From Nitrospira sp. (GTDB lineage: Bacteria; Nitrospirota; Nitrospiria; Nitrospirales; Nitrospiraceae): a stretch of 64,000 bases of DNA. Numbering within the stretch: the first letter of the stretch is position 1; each line of letters starts with the position of its first letter. The position numbers and the translations under genes are program-made. The stretch is from assembly GCA_022843785.1 (NCBI GenBank), contig JALHMZ010000010.1, positions 62,001 through 126,000 of the forward strand. The letters run 5' to 3'. This document shows, piece by piece, positions 56,219-64,000 of this stretch. Under the pieces are notes generated by a model. The model did no database searches and was not told the origin of the DNA. It saw nothing but the letters and a program-made list of their open reading frames with translations.

Positions 56219-56262
56219 GGCAGTAAGGGGTGAGTAGTAAATGGTGAGGGGTAAAGGGCCGG
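56219..56262. repeat. GGGGTGAGTAG word array before a lipoprotein gene
   Basis: Short purine-rich words (GTAAGGGGTGAG, TGGTGAGGGGTAAAGG) fill the gap. GTAAGGGGTGAG at 56223-56234 and GTGAGGGGTAA at 56244-56254 recur inverted at 56351-56362 and 56345-56355 inside the next gene, so the mRNA start region could fold back. Confidence 0.7.
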
Positions 56263-56278
56263 GAAGAGAATTTCTTAA

Positions 56279-57022
56279 ATGATGAACTTGATGAAGAAGA
56301 AACGAAATAGATCTTCCGTCGTGGCATTTCTACTTCTTGTCGCCTTACCCCTCACCCCTTACGCCGGACTGACCGGTTGTGCAATTCCCCATGTCCCGTC
56401 ACGAATCGTGTATGAAGACCCGGTGAACTATGTGCGGTTAGAGGAGGACAGGAAGGTCTTGCCGGAATGGCCGCAGAGCCATTTTTCACACCCTGCGACG
56501 GTGAGCAAGGGAGTGCTCCGGGCAATTTTGTCGGGCCTGAAGGTTCAGGAGCATCGGGTTGCCCTGCTGCGATGGATCCAAGGAGAGGCGCCGCTGGAGC
56601 TCGTGTTCAATGATAACGAGGTGACGTTGTTGTCGTCGGAGATGGCTGACGCGCTGGCGCTGGCGCAGTACAATGAACGCGTCACGTTCTATTTGAGTGA
56701 GCCGCTCACATTCGCAAGGCGGACCATCACATCGGGTGGGATTTACATACAAGGAACGGAGCTGCACCTTCTGTTGGGGAATTGGCGGATTATCTACGGG
56801 ATTCCCACCTATGGCATGATCTACGATCGGCGTTATCCGATGAGGCCGACTGTGGCGAAGGGATTCGATCTCTTTTTTGAGCCGGCCGACGCAGTCATTC
56901 CACAACAGAGCAGTGTCCTGGACAACCTATTAGCTAATTCGAAAGATGAACTGGTGATCGATCTCAGTAAGGTCACTACGCAGGAGCGGACGCCGGTGTC
57001 ATTGCCCTCGAGTGTATTTTAG
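56279..57022 (+). CDS. Lipoprotein of unknown function with repeat-derived signal
   Basis: The 247-residue product has a lipoprotein signal VVAFLLLVALPLTPYAGLTGC, with the lipobox ending at residue 34. Residues LPLTPYAG are encoded by an inverted copy of the upstream word array. The mature part is mixed alpha/beta (RIVYEDPVNYVRLEEDRKVLPEWPQSHFSHPATVSKGVLRAILSGL) with no recognised motif. The start ATG has no strong ribosome binding site; ATG 56282 and ATG 56291 are alternatives. Confidence 0.6.
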   Translation: MMNLMKKKRNRSSVVAFLLLVALPLTPYAGLTGCAIPHVPSRIVYEDPVNYVRLEEDRKVLPEWPQSHFSHPATVSKGVLRAILSGLKVQEHRVALLRWIQGEAPLELVFNDNEVTLLSSEMADALALAQYNERVTFYLSEPLTFARRTITSGGIYIQGTELHLLLGNWRIIYGIPTYGMIYDRRYPMRPTVAKGFDLFFEPADAVIPQQSSVLDNLLANSKDELVIDLSKVTTQERTPVSLPSSVF

Positions 57023-57061
57023 GGAAATATCGGGTCGGCCTCCGGGGACTTCAAAGAAGGC

Positions 57062-58015
57062 TTACCTCGAAGTAGGCTTACGAAAATACATACGCGGTAC
57101 TTCAGTAATGGCTTCGATAATTGTAGGCCAGCCGAGTTTGCTCTGACCCTCAAGCCGGTCGCGGAACCGGATCGGGATCTCGGAGATGGCCGCGCCAAGT
57201 TGGAGAGCCTGCCAGGCCATCTCGACCTGAAAAACATACCCTTTCGCTTTGACGCGTGCGAGATCCATGTCAGTGAGGAGTTCATTGCGGAAGCAGCGAA
57301 ATCCTCCCGTCCAGTCGTGAATGCGTGAACCGAGAAAGATACTGACATAGGCATTCCCGAGCCGTGAGACCAGGCGTCTTTGCATGTTCCAGTCTTGCGT
57401 GCCTCCGCCGGGTATGTATCGGCTCCCGATGACTAAGTCTGCAGTGGTGCTTGCCTGGATCATTCTGGGGATATCCCACGGCGCGTGGCTGAAGTCACAG
57501 TCCATTTCAACGATAAGCCGAAAATTCCGCTCAAGTGCCCATTGGAAGCCGGCCACATAGGCTGGCCCCAGCCCTTCCTTCTTGGCCCGGTGCAGCACAT
57601 GTACATGCTTCAGTTGCCCGCTCAGTTCATCGGCCAATTGTCCTGTGCCGTCAGGCGAATTGTCATCGACGACCAGGATATCCGCGATCAGATAGTGTCC
57701 AATCGCCCGGATTAAAGCTTCGACATTGTTCCGTTCATTATAGGTGGGCAGGACAATGAGCACCGAACGGTCAAAATGAAACGGGACGATGGGCACGAGT
57801 TGCTTGTTCGGTGCGGCCTCGATATAGCCAGGATAATGTTCGTCGGAGGTGTTGAGTTGGCTGATCGCGATGCGGGCGCTGTCGACTCCTCGAGAGATCA
57901 AGGCCTCAGCTATTTCAAAGTTCAGCGTCGCATAGGCTTCATCTGGTCCCAATTCTCGGATGGCCGACAACTCGGACGTATGGGTGATCGGGTAATAGCG
58001 AACGGTAGGGCGCAT
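57062..58015 (-). CDS. Polyprenol-phosphate mannosyltransferase-like (DPM1) glycosyltransferase
   Basis: The 317-residue protein has an ~80-residue N-terminal part (residues 1-80, containing AIRELGPDEAYATLNFEIAEALIS) before the GT-A core. The core has SVLIVLPTYNERNNVEALIRAI, DILVVDDNSPDGTGQLADEL, GPAYVAGFQWAL, EMDCDFSHAPWDIPRM (catalytic Asp) and GFRCFRN. It is close to dolichol-phosphate mannosyltransferases, which charge a polyprenol-phosphate with a sugar for envelope glycans. No C-terminal membrane helices are present. Confidence 0.9.
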   Translation of the reverse strand: MRPTVRYYPITHTSELSAIRELGPDEAYATLNFEIAEALISRGVDSARIAISQLNTSDEHYPGYIEAAPNKQLVPIVPFHFDRSVLIVLPTYNERNNVEALIRAIGHYLIADILVVDDNSPDGTGQLADELSGQLKHVHVLHRAKKEGLGPAYVAGFQWALERNFRLIVEMDCDFSHAPWDIPRMIQASTTADLVIGSRYIPGGGTQDWNMQRRLVSRLGNAYVSIFLGSRIHDWTGGFRCFRNELLTDMDLARVKAKGYVFQVEMAWQALQLGAAISEIPIRFRDRLEGQSKLGWPTIIEAITEVPRMYFRKPTSR

Positions 58016-58237
58016 AGGCTCGGCTATAAGGAGTTGAAGGGCATGAGGAAGGAGCCAATATCACACAAGTGAATGACAATGCGCACCATTGTAGATGACC
58101 ATTGGCAGCGTGGCAAGCAGCGGATGGGCCGTGAGATTCCCTCGCAGTCGTCCGGTACGTTTTGACAGCTGATAAATGGCTGTGCTAACTTTCGCGAAAC
58201 TTAGGGGTTTCCTACCACTTCTTGTAAGGGATAACGC

Positions 58238-59590
58238 ATGAGCATCGCACAATCGCAGGTTGTCATTGTTGTCGGCGCAGGGCCAGCCGGGATGGCGGTT
58301 GCGGGGAGCATGGCGAAGGCCGGCCATCAGGTGATCATTCTGAATCGGGACATCAAATTCGGCGGATTGGCCGAGTATGGAATTTTCCCCGCGAAACTCA
58401 AGCTCCGAGGCGGGCTAAAGAAACAATATTGGGACTTGCTGGAACAGCCGAATGTTCATTATTTCGGCAATGTATCGGTCGGGAACGGCAAGGATCTGAC
58501 GGTGGAAGACGTGCGTGAAATGGGCGCGGGCGCTGTTGTGTTTACGATCGGCGCGCAAGGCACCAAAGCCATCGGCGTTGAAGGAGATTCCGCTCTTGGT
58601 GTCTACCATGCCAAAGACGTCGTCTATCACTTCAATCGCTTGCCGGGATTTGGAGATCGGCCGTTCGAGATGGGCAACCATGTCGCGGTGATCGGGGCCG
58701 GTGACGTCATGGTCGATATCGCGCATTGGCTGACCCGCTATAAGAAGGTGGAACGGGTCACTGCGATCGTTCGGCGAGGGCCGGTTGAACGCAAGTACAA
58801 CCCCAAAGAGATTCGCTCCGTCTGTGCCAATATGGACATTGACGGCATTAAGAAAGAATTCGATCGGATCAAGGATCGGATGGCCGCCGTGGGACAGAAG
58901 GCGGAAGGGGTCTTGCAGGGTTTGACGGACGAATTTACCAAGTGCGAACCAAAGGTCAGCGACACCAAGATGGGATTCAAGTTTTTGGCCTCGCCGAAGC
59001 GCATTCTCGTCGACGCCAACAATCGAGTGCGTGGGCTTGAGATGGAAGATAATCGGCTGGATCCCAAGGGTGAGGATACTGTGGCGGTCGGCCTGAAACA
59101 GCATTATGAGTTTCCCTGTGATTCCGTGGTTTTTGCGGTAGGTGATAAGGTCGATGAAAGCGTTGGGCTTCCCTACAAGGGTGGAATGTTCGTTACCAAC
59201 CCGAATAAGTCGGGGAACGATCCGGATGATTCGTTGTTTCAGGCCTATGATGAGAAGGCAGGAAAAGTGATTGAAGGCGTATTTCTTGCGGGATGGGCGA
59301 GAAAAGCAAGCGAAGGCCTCGTTGGTGTGGCGAAACGAGACGGAGATTGGTGCGCGGAGGTCGTGGAGCGCTACCTTGCGTCAAAAAACTCAAGTGCTCA
59401 GGTCACAGACGTGCTGAATCGTTTGAATACGGTGTTGAAAGGTCGTAAGAGCCATCCGATCGATGTGAAGGGGCTTCGAGCGCTGGAGGGGGCGGAAAAA
59501 GCGCACCAGGGAATTTCTGATTGTATCGGAGAGTTCAAATATGCGAGCAATCAGGAGATGGTTTCGCTGATCGAACGGGGGAAATCCTAG
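58238..59590 (+). CDS. Ferredoxin-NADP reductase/FprA-like flavoprotein
   Basis: The 450-residue protein has two nucleotide-binding folds: VVIVVGAGPAGMAVAGSMAKAGHQVIIL (FAD) and VAVIGAGDVMVDIAHWLTRYKKVERVTAIVRRG (NAD(P)). The segment FLAGWARKASEGLVGVAKRDGDW matches the adrenodoxin-reductase/FprA C-terminal motif. It transfers electrons between NAD(P)H and ferredoxins or an oxidoreductase partner. In Nitrospira such an enzyme could feed low-potential electrons to carbon fixation, which is an inference. Confidence 0.8.
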   Translation: MSIAQSQVVIVVGAGPAGMAVAGSMAKAGHQVIILNRDIKFGGLAEYGIFPAKLKLRGGLKKQYWDLLEQPNVHYFGNVSVGNGKDLTVEDVREMGAGAVVFTIGAQGTKAIGVEGDSALGVYHAKDVVYHFNRLPGFGDRPFEMGNHVAVIGAGDVMVDIAHWLTRYKKVERVTAIVRRGPVERKYNPKEIRSVCANMDIDGIKKEFDRIKDRMAAVGQKAEGVLQGLTDEFTKCEPKVSDTKMGFKFLASPKRILVDANNRVRGLEMEDNRLDPKGEDTVAVGLKQHYEFPCDSVVFAVGDKVDESVGLPYKGGMFVTNPNKSGNDPDDSLFQAYDEKAGKVIEGVFLAGWARKASEGLVGVAKRDGDWCAEVVERYLASKNSSAQVTDVLNRLNTVLKGRKSHPIDVKGLRALEGAEKAHQGISDCIGEFKYASNQEMVSLIERGKS

Positions 59591-59726
59591 CAGAATGCTG
59601 AAAGGTTCGGTCGACAGCGTGTTCTGGTTGTGCCGAAGTGTAATATGCCAAACCCACGGAGGTGCGGGCACCAGGGTTTTCCGGTAGGTTGTCCCAAGAC
59701 AGCAGATGCCGGATTTTCCGGCTCCA

Positions 59727-60587
59727 TTATCCGTCTCCCCACTTCAATTTTTCACGCAATACTTCGTAGTAGTGGCTTTCCGGAAACCGAATCAGCTTGG
59801 TTCGGTGTTCGGAGGCCTGAATGACTGCCGTATCTCCCTGTGTCATGGCAATGCCGACTTGTCCGTCAAGCGTGGCCATCGCTCCTTCATCTTTGCTGGT
59901 CAAGGTGACTTCGATTTCAGCATTGCTGGGGACGATCAGCGGACGATGAGTCAGCGTGTGGGGACTGATCGGCGTCAGAATCAATGATTGTACGGCGGGA
60001 TTAATGATGGGACCTCCGGCCGACATTGAGTAGGCGGTGGAGCCGGTCGGCGTTCCCACAATCAGGCCGTCCGCTCGCAGGTTTGTCACGAACTGGCCCT
60101 GAATAGCGATCTTCAATTCAATCATGCGGGCCAGAGTGCCCTTACTGATCACGACATCATTGAGCACGATGCCACGGGCCACTGTCTCTCCGTGCCGATG
60201 GACATGTGTCTGCAACATCAGCCGCTCATCAAGGGTAAAATCATTGGCGAAGACCCGATCGAGCGAGGCGTAGAGATCATCAAGGCGTACTTCGGTCAAG
60301 AATCCGAGGCCGCCCATATTCACGCCTAATATGGGGATGCTTCGTTCCGCCGCCAGCCGTGCCGCATTGAGAATAGTTCCATCACCCCCCAGGATCAGCA
60401 GGACATCAGACTGGATGGCCAACTGGGTCTTTTGAATCCCTCCATGCTCGCTCAGCAGCGAGGCAGATGTCGTATCGAGGAGGACCGTAATGTGCCGATC
60501 TCTGAGCCAGGTCACTACTCCTTGCAGAGTAGTTTTTACCTCGGGAAACTTTGGCTTTGTCAGAATTCCGATGCTTTTGCTTTTCAT
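59727..60587 (-). CDS. nadK: NAD kinase
   Basis: Reading from ATG 60587 gives MKSKSIGILTKPKFPEVKTTLQ; ATG 60602 would add five residues, and no strong ribosome binding site decides. The motifs are SDVLLILGGDGTILNAARL (GGDG), ILGVNMGGLGFLTEV (NxGxxGFL), VISKGTLARMIELKIAIQGQFVTNLRADGLIVGTPTGSTAYSMSAGGPII (TPTGSTAY) and DGQVGIAM. It phosphorylates NAD to NADP in the cytoplasm. The product is about 286 residues, normal for the family. Confidence 0.95.
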   Translation of the reverse strand: MKSKSIGILTKPKFPEVKTTLQGVVTWLRDRHITVLLDTTSASLLSEHGGIQKTQLAIQSDVLLILGGDGTILNAARLAAERSIPILGVNMGGLGFLTEVRLDDLYASLDRVFANDFTLDERLMLQTHVHRHGETVARGIVLNDVVISKGTLARMIELKIAIQGQFVTNLRADGLIVGTPTGSTAYSMSAGGPIINPAVQSLILTPISPHTLTHRPLIVPSNAEIEVTLTSKDEGAMATLDGQVGIAMTQGDTAVIQASEHRTKLIRFPESHYYEVLREKLKWGDG

Positions 60588-60846
60588 GGATATGACATTC
60601 AATGATGTATCGGACAGGGAGTCCCGGATTCTATCGGGACGGTTCTTTTCATGTCAACGAGCTCAAGTGCCCAATTATTGTGTCCGACAATTAGGTACGA
60701 TTCGTGGGCTCGACTGAAAGACTCTGCCGGTTTCCCTCGCAATCTTGACTCTCTGAAACGCTCTGGTTAAACTTAGGCCAAGTTTTTCGATAGGTTTCGC
60801 ACGAACACGAAATTTTCATAGCCGGTATCCATCAGGAGGAGGCAGG

Positions 60847-63273
60847 ATGTTCGAACGATTCACGGACAAAGGTCGAAAGATCATCATCCTCGCGCGCGAG
60901 GAAGCCGAGCGGCACCAGAACGATTATCTCGGGACGGAGCACCTCGTCTTGGCGATTCTCCGAGAGTCTGATGGCATCGCCCTCATGATTCTGAAGAAAA
61001 TGGGGCTTTCAACGGAGCAGATCCGATTGGAAATTGAGCGTAATCTTCCGGGTGGCGGAACAACGATGACGTTCGGTGAAATCCCGTTCAGCCCGCGCGT
61101 GAAGAAAGTGATCGAATACGGTGTCGAGGAAGCCCGTCTTCTTGGACACAACCATATCGGCAGCGAACATCTGCTGTTGGGCCTGCTTCGGGAGGAAGAG
61201 GGTATCGGCGGAAAGATTTTGCGCAGTCTGGGCGCGAACCTCTTGACGGCAAGGCAATTGACTGTAACCTTTTTGCGAAAGTCTGCTCCACGCGAGCGCG
61301 ACCGGAAGAGCAACACGCCGGCGTTGGACGAATTCGGCCGTGACTTGACCCAACTCGCACAGGAAGGCCAGTTGGACCCGGTGATCGGCAGAGCCGATGA
61401 GATTGAGCGAGTCCTTCAGATTCTCAGCCGGAGAAGCAAGAATAATCCTGTGCTGATTGGAGAATCCGGTGTCGGGAAAACAGCCATTGTCGAGGGACTC
61501 GCGCAACGGATCGTTCAGTCGGAGGTGCCGGATAACCTGTTATCCCGCCGCGTCATCGCGCTGGATCTCGGTTCGCTCGTGGCAGGCACCAAGTATCGGG
61601 GGCAATTCGAGGAACGGCTCAAAGTCGTCATGAAGGAAATTGTGCAGGCCGGCAATATCATTATCTTCATCGATGAGCTGCACACGCTGGTCGGCGCCGG
61701 GGCTGCAGAAGGCTCTATCGATGCGTCGAACATGCTGAAGCCGGCGTTGTCTCGTGGAGAGATTCAATGCATCGGGGCCACTACGTTGGATGAATACCGG
61801 AAGCACATCGAGAAGGACGGCGCGCTAAAACGACGCTTCCAGCCGATTCATGTCCAGCCGCCCAGCCTCGATGAAACCGTTATGATCATACAGGGGCTGC
61901 GGGATCGCTACGAAGAGCATCACGGGGTTGAAATTACGGAAGAGGCCATCGTTGAAGCTGTCAAGTTGTCGGATCGGTATATCACCGACCGGTTCCTGCC
62001 TGACAAAGCGATCGATTTGATCGATGAAACCGGCTCGCGAGCAAAACTTCAGACCTATGCGCTTCCGTCGGAGTTGAAGGGGATGGAGCAGGAACTGAAG
62101 AAAGTATCGCGCGAAAAAGAACTGTCGATTTCGATGCAGAACTTCGAAGAGGCGGTGCGGCATCGTGAAGAAGAAGAACGGCTGCGCAAGCTTCTGGACG
62201 AATCCAAGCGGGAATGGAAAAAGAGCCAGGAGAAAAACAAGCCGGTGATCGGTAAAGAAGACGTGGCGTATGTCGTCTCCAAGATGACCGGTATTCCGCT
62301 CTTCAAACTCGAGGAAGAAGAATCCAATAAGCTGCTCCGGATGGAAGAGTTTCTGCACAAGCGGGTGATCGGCCAGAATGAGGCGATCTCGGCGGTTGCA
62401 CGGGCCATTCGTCGTTCGCGCGCAGGATTGAAGGAAGCCCGGAAGCCGATTGGCTCCTTCATTTTCATGGGGCCGACAGGCGTCGGGAAGACGGAACTGG
62501 CGAGAACACTGGCGGAGTTCCTCTTTAATAGCGAGGATGCGTTGATCCGTGTTGATATGTCCGAGTACCAAGAGAAATTCACCAGTTCAAGGCTCTTCGG
62601 CGCACCTCCGGGCTATGTCGGGTATGAAGAGGGGGGGCAGTTGACCGAAAAGGTTCGCCGACGGCCCTATTCGGTTGTTCTGTTCGACGAAATTGAAAAG
62701 GCCCATCCCGACGTGTTCAACGTGTTGCTTCAAGTGCTGGACGATGGTGTTTTGACAGACAGCCTGGGCCGAAAGATTGATTTCAAGAACACTGTTGTGA
62801 TCATGACGTCCAATATCGGGACTAAGAATATCCAGAAGGGTGTCTCGCTTGGCTTCCAGAGCACTGAAGGGGAGGCTGCGCGTCACAAGAAGGAAGAAGT
62901 GATCGGTGAGTTACGTAAATCCTTCAGCCCGGAATTCTTGAACCGGATCGACGAAGTCGTCATTTTCCATCAGCTGGAAAAAGAGCAGCTCTACCACATT
63001 CTCGATATCCTGATCCGCGAGCTGAACCTTCGGTTGCTGGAGAAAGGGATCGAAATCGAAGTGGACGATGCGGTCAAACAGTGGCTTATCAAAGAAGGCT
63101 ATGAACCGTTGTATGGCGCGAGACCGATGCGCAGGGCAATCCAGCGTGCCATCGGAGATCCGCTTTCCGATGAGCTTATCCGGGGCCGCTTCAAAGAATG
63201 TCGAAAGGTCAAGGTGGTGCTCCGCGACGGCGCACCGGCGTTCATTGAACAGGAGGCGATGGCCGGAGTATAG
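60847..63273 (+). CDS. clpC: ClpC-type AAA+ unfoldase
   Basis: The 808-residue protein, behind AGGAGGAGG, has the double Clp N domain ([34 protein letters not shown] and [18 protein letters not shown]). AAA1 has Walker A GESGVGKT and RGQFEERLK. The coiled-coil middle region reads [15 protein letters not shown], and AAA2 has [24 protein letters not shown] near the C-terminal AAA module resembles the ClpP-contact loop. ClpC partners with ClpP to degrade misfolded or tagged proteins. A terminator follows. Confidence 0.95.
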   Translation: MFERFTDKGRKIIILAREEAERHQNDYLGTEHLVLAILRESDGIALMILKKMGLSTEQIRLEIERNLPGGGTTMTFGEIPFSPRVKKVIEYGVEEARLLGHNHIGSEHLLLGLLREEEGIGGKILRSLGANLLTARQLTVTFLRKSAPRERDRKSNTPALDEFGRDLTQLAQEGQLDPVIGRADEIERVLQILSRRSKNNPVLIGESGVGKTAIVEGLAQRIVQSEVPDNLLSRRVIALDLGSLVAGTKYRGQFEERLKVVMKEIVQAGNIIIFIDELHTLVGAGAAEGSIDASNMLKPALSRGEIQCIGATTLDEYRKHIEKDGALKRRFQPIHVQPPSLDETVMIIQGLRDRYEEHHGVEITEEAIVEAVKLSDRYITDRFLPDKAIDLIDETGSRAKLQTYALPSELKGMEQELKKVSREKELSISMQNFEEAVRHREEEERLRKLLDESKREWKKSQEKNKPVIGKEDVAYVVSKMTGIPLFKLEEEESNKLLRMEEFLHKRVIGQNEAISAVARAIRRSRAGLKEARKPIGSFIFMGPTGVGKTELARTLAEFLFNSEDALIRVDMSEYQEKFTSSRLFGAPPGYVGYEEGGQLTEKVRRRPYSVVLFDEIEKAHPDVFNVLLQVLDDGVLTDSLGRKIDFKNTVVIMTSNIGTKNIQKGVSLGFQSTEGEAARHKKEEVIGELRKSFSPEFLNRIDEVVIFHQLEKEQLYHILDILIRELNLRLLEKGIEIEVDDAVKQWLIKEGYEPLYGARPMRRAIQRAIGDPLSDELIRGRFKECRKVKVVLRDGAPAFIEQEAMAGV

Positions 63274-63319
63274 TCAGCACATGGTCAATACGGCCTCATT
63301 TCACGGTACTAATACCGAC

Positions 63320-63348
63320 GACCCCTGCGGCAGTCAGCCGCAGGGGTC
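63320..63348 (+). terminator. Hairpin terminator after clpC
   Basis: GACCCCTGCGGC (63320-63331) pairs perfectly with GCCGCAGGGGTC (63337-63348) around AGTCA. It lies 47 bases after the clpC stop. The following bases (GTGCTATTTCC) are only mildly T-rich. Confidence 0.75.
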
Positions 63349-63388
63349 GTGCTATTTCCTCTCCGACTCCGCGTATCCATCGTAGCGT

Positions 63389-64000
63389 ATGTTCCACACT
63401 GATCAAGCTGCGCCTCTAGTCGATGCCAGGTGGCAACCACGCCCAATTCTTGGAATCGAATCTTCCTGCGATGAGACAGCGGCCTCGGTGATTGACCGCG
63501 ATGGGTTAGTACTCTCGAATGTCATATCCTCTCAAACCGCCGTTCATGCGAAATTTGGTGGTGTGGTGCCTGAACTGGCGGCTCGTGCCCATATCGGGAT
63601 GATCGATATGGTGGTAGCCGATGCATTGTCACAGGCGCGTCTCACCAAGAAGGATCTGGGGGCCATTGCGGTCACACGAGGGCCTGGCTTAGCCGGCGCG
63701 CTGCTGGTCGGAGTCAACTATGCCAAGGCGATGAGTTATGGGCTTGGCATCCCGTTGGTCGGCGTCAACCATCTGGAAGGTCACATTGCGTCCGCCTGGC
63801 TGGCTGATCCGGCATTCCCATTGCCCTGTGTCGTGTTGGTCGTTTCTGGCGGGCACACCCATTTATACCGGCGTGAGCCGGATGGCAGCTGTGCGTTGCT
63901 TGGCTGCACGAGGGACGATGCTGCCGGAGAGGCATTCGACAAGGGTGCGCAGATGTTGGGCTTGGAGTTTCCTGGAGGGCCCGCGGTCGACCGGCTCGCC
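63389..64000 (+). CDS. tsaD: tRNA t6A synthase subunit TsaD, 5' part
   Basis: ATG 63389 begins a frame open to the window edge (204 codons seen of about 340). It shows LGIESSCDETAASVIDRDG, HAKFGGVVPELAARAHIG, ITRGPGLAGALLVG-type segments (AVTRGPGLAGALLVGVNYAKAMS) and the metal site HLEGH in VGVNHLEGHIAS. VVSGGHTHLYRRE and DDAAGEAFDKGAQMLGLEFPGGPAVDRLA follow. It is the catalytic subunit that works with TsaB, whose gene is at 52176. The gene starts 41 bases after the terminator. Confidence 0.95.
   Translation, partial: MFHTDQAAPLVDARWQPRPILGIESSCDETAASVIDRDGLVLSNVISSQTAVHAKFGGVVPELAARAHIGMIDMVVADALSQARLTKKDLGAIAVTRGPGLAGALLVGVNYAKAMSYGLGIPLVGVNHLEGHIASAWLADPAFPLPCVVLVVSGGHTHLYRREPDGSCALLGCTRDDAAGEAFDKGAQMLGLEFPGGPAVDRLA

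Noticed and set aside
1..64000. rRNA operon, nitrification or nitrite oxidation genes
   Set aside because: None of the expected sequences or proteins are present in the window.

Overview
The window looks like a chromosomal segment of a Nitrospira-type bacterium (phylum Nitrospirota). This is an inference from GC-rich coding sequence, a secreted porin and a radical SAM protein of familiar type, and an Rh-type ammonium transporter. Within Nitrospira that transporter is best known from clade A ammonia-oxidising (comammox) members. No ammonia or nitrite oxidation genes lie in the window, so the assignment rests on context.

Positions 1-14756 are the right-hand part of a siphovirus-like prophage (element A). 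The order is a post-capsid small protein, head-tail connectors, tail terminator, tail tube, a tail-assembly chaperone pair with a canonical -1 slippery heptamer, tape measure, hub and tail-tip proteins, repeat-rich tail proteins, then an M15-type endolysin, a holin-like protein and an accessory gene cut off near the attachment site. Its left end, with capsid and early genes, lies outside the window.

Positions 14757-22149 are a second, much smaller integrated unit (element B, 7393 bp per att-to-att repeat). It is bounded by 46-bp direct repeats of the 3' half of a tRNA-Arg(TCT). It carries a tyrosine integrase that reads through its own att core, and a two-domain HTH and zinc-finger regulator. 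A divergent, tightly overlapping operon follows: excisionase/AlpA-like, CHC2 zinc finger, RepA-like ATPase, an array of fourteen GTTTCC hexamers that looks like an iteron origin, a zinc ribbon, a coiled-coil protein, a terminase small subunit, a scaffold-like protein and a small membrane protein. It has no capsid, portal, large terminase or tail genes. This is the layout of a phage satellite (PICI-like) parked beside a potential helper prophage. A deleted second prophage is the main alternative.

Positions 22150-24770 are a gene-poor scar with a HEPN/Abi-like ORF, a DUF7689-like ORF and a decayed IS3 OrfA fragment. From 24773 onward the sequence is ordinary chromosome: hflX, an orphan ZorAB/MotAB-like pair, a DUF748 AsmA-like protein, a pentapeptide protein, a 1-Cys peroxiredoxin, a porin, a B12-type radical SAM protein, an HD-GYP protein, a flagellar-rod-like protein, a DsbA-like oxidoreductase, a 3-hydroxyisobutyrate-dehydrogenase-like enzyme, a glycosyltransferase, a CBS protein, the Rh transporter, RsbRD-like and PilZ proteins, and a copper-amine-oxidase-like protein with a lipoprotein. 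A housekeeping run follows (aldo/keto reductase, radA, lipoprotein, tsaB, rimI, DUF465, tatC, beta-propeller, peptidyl-prolyl isomerase), then a DPM-like glycosyltransferase, a ferredoxin-NADP-reductase-like flavoprotein, nadK, clpC and the start of tsaD.
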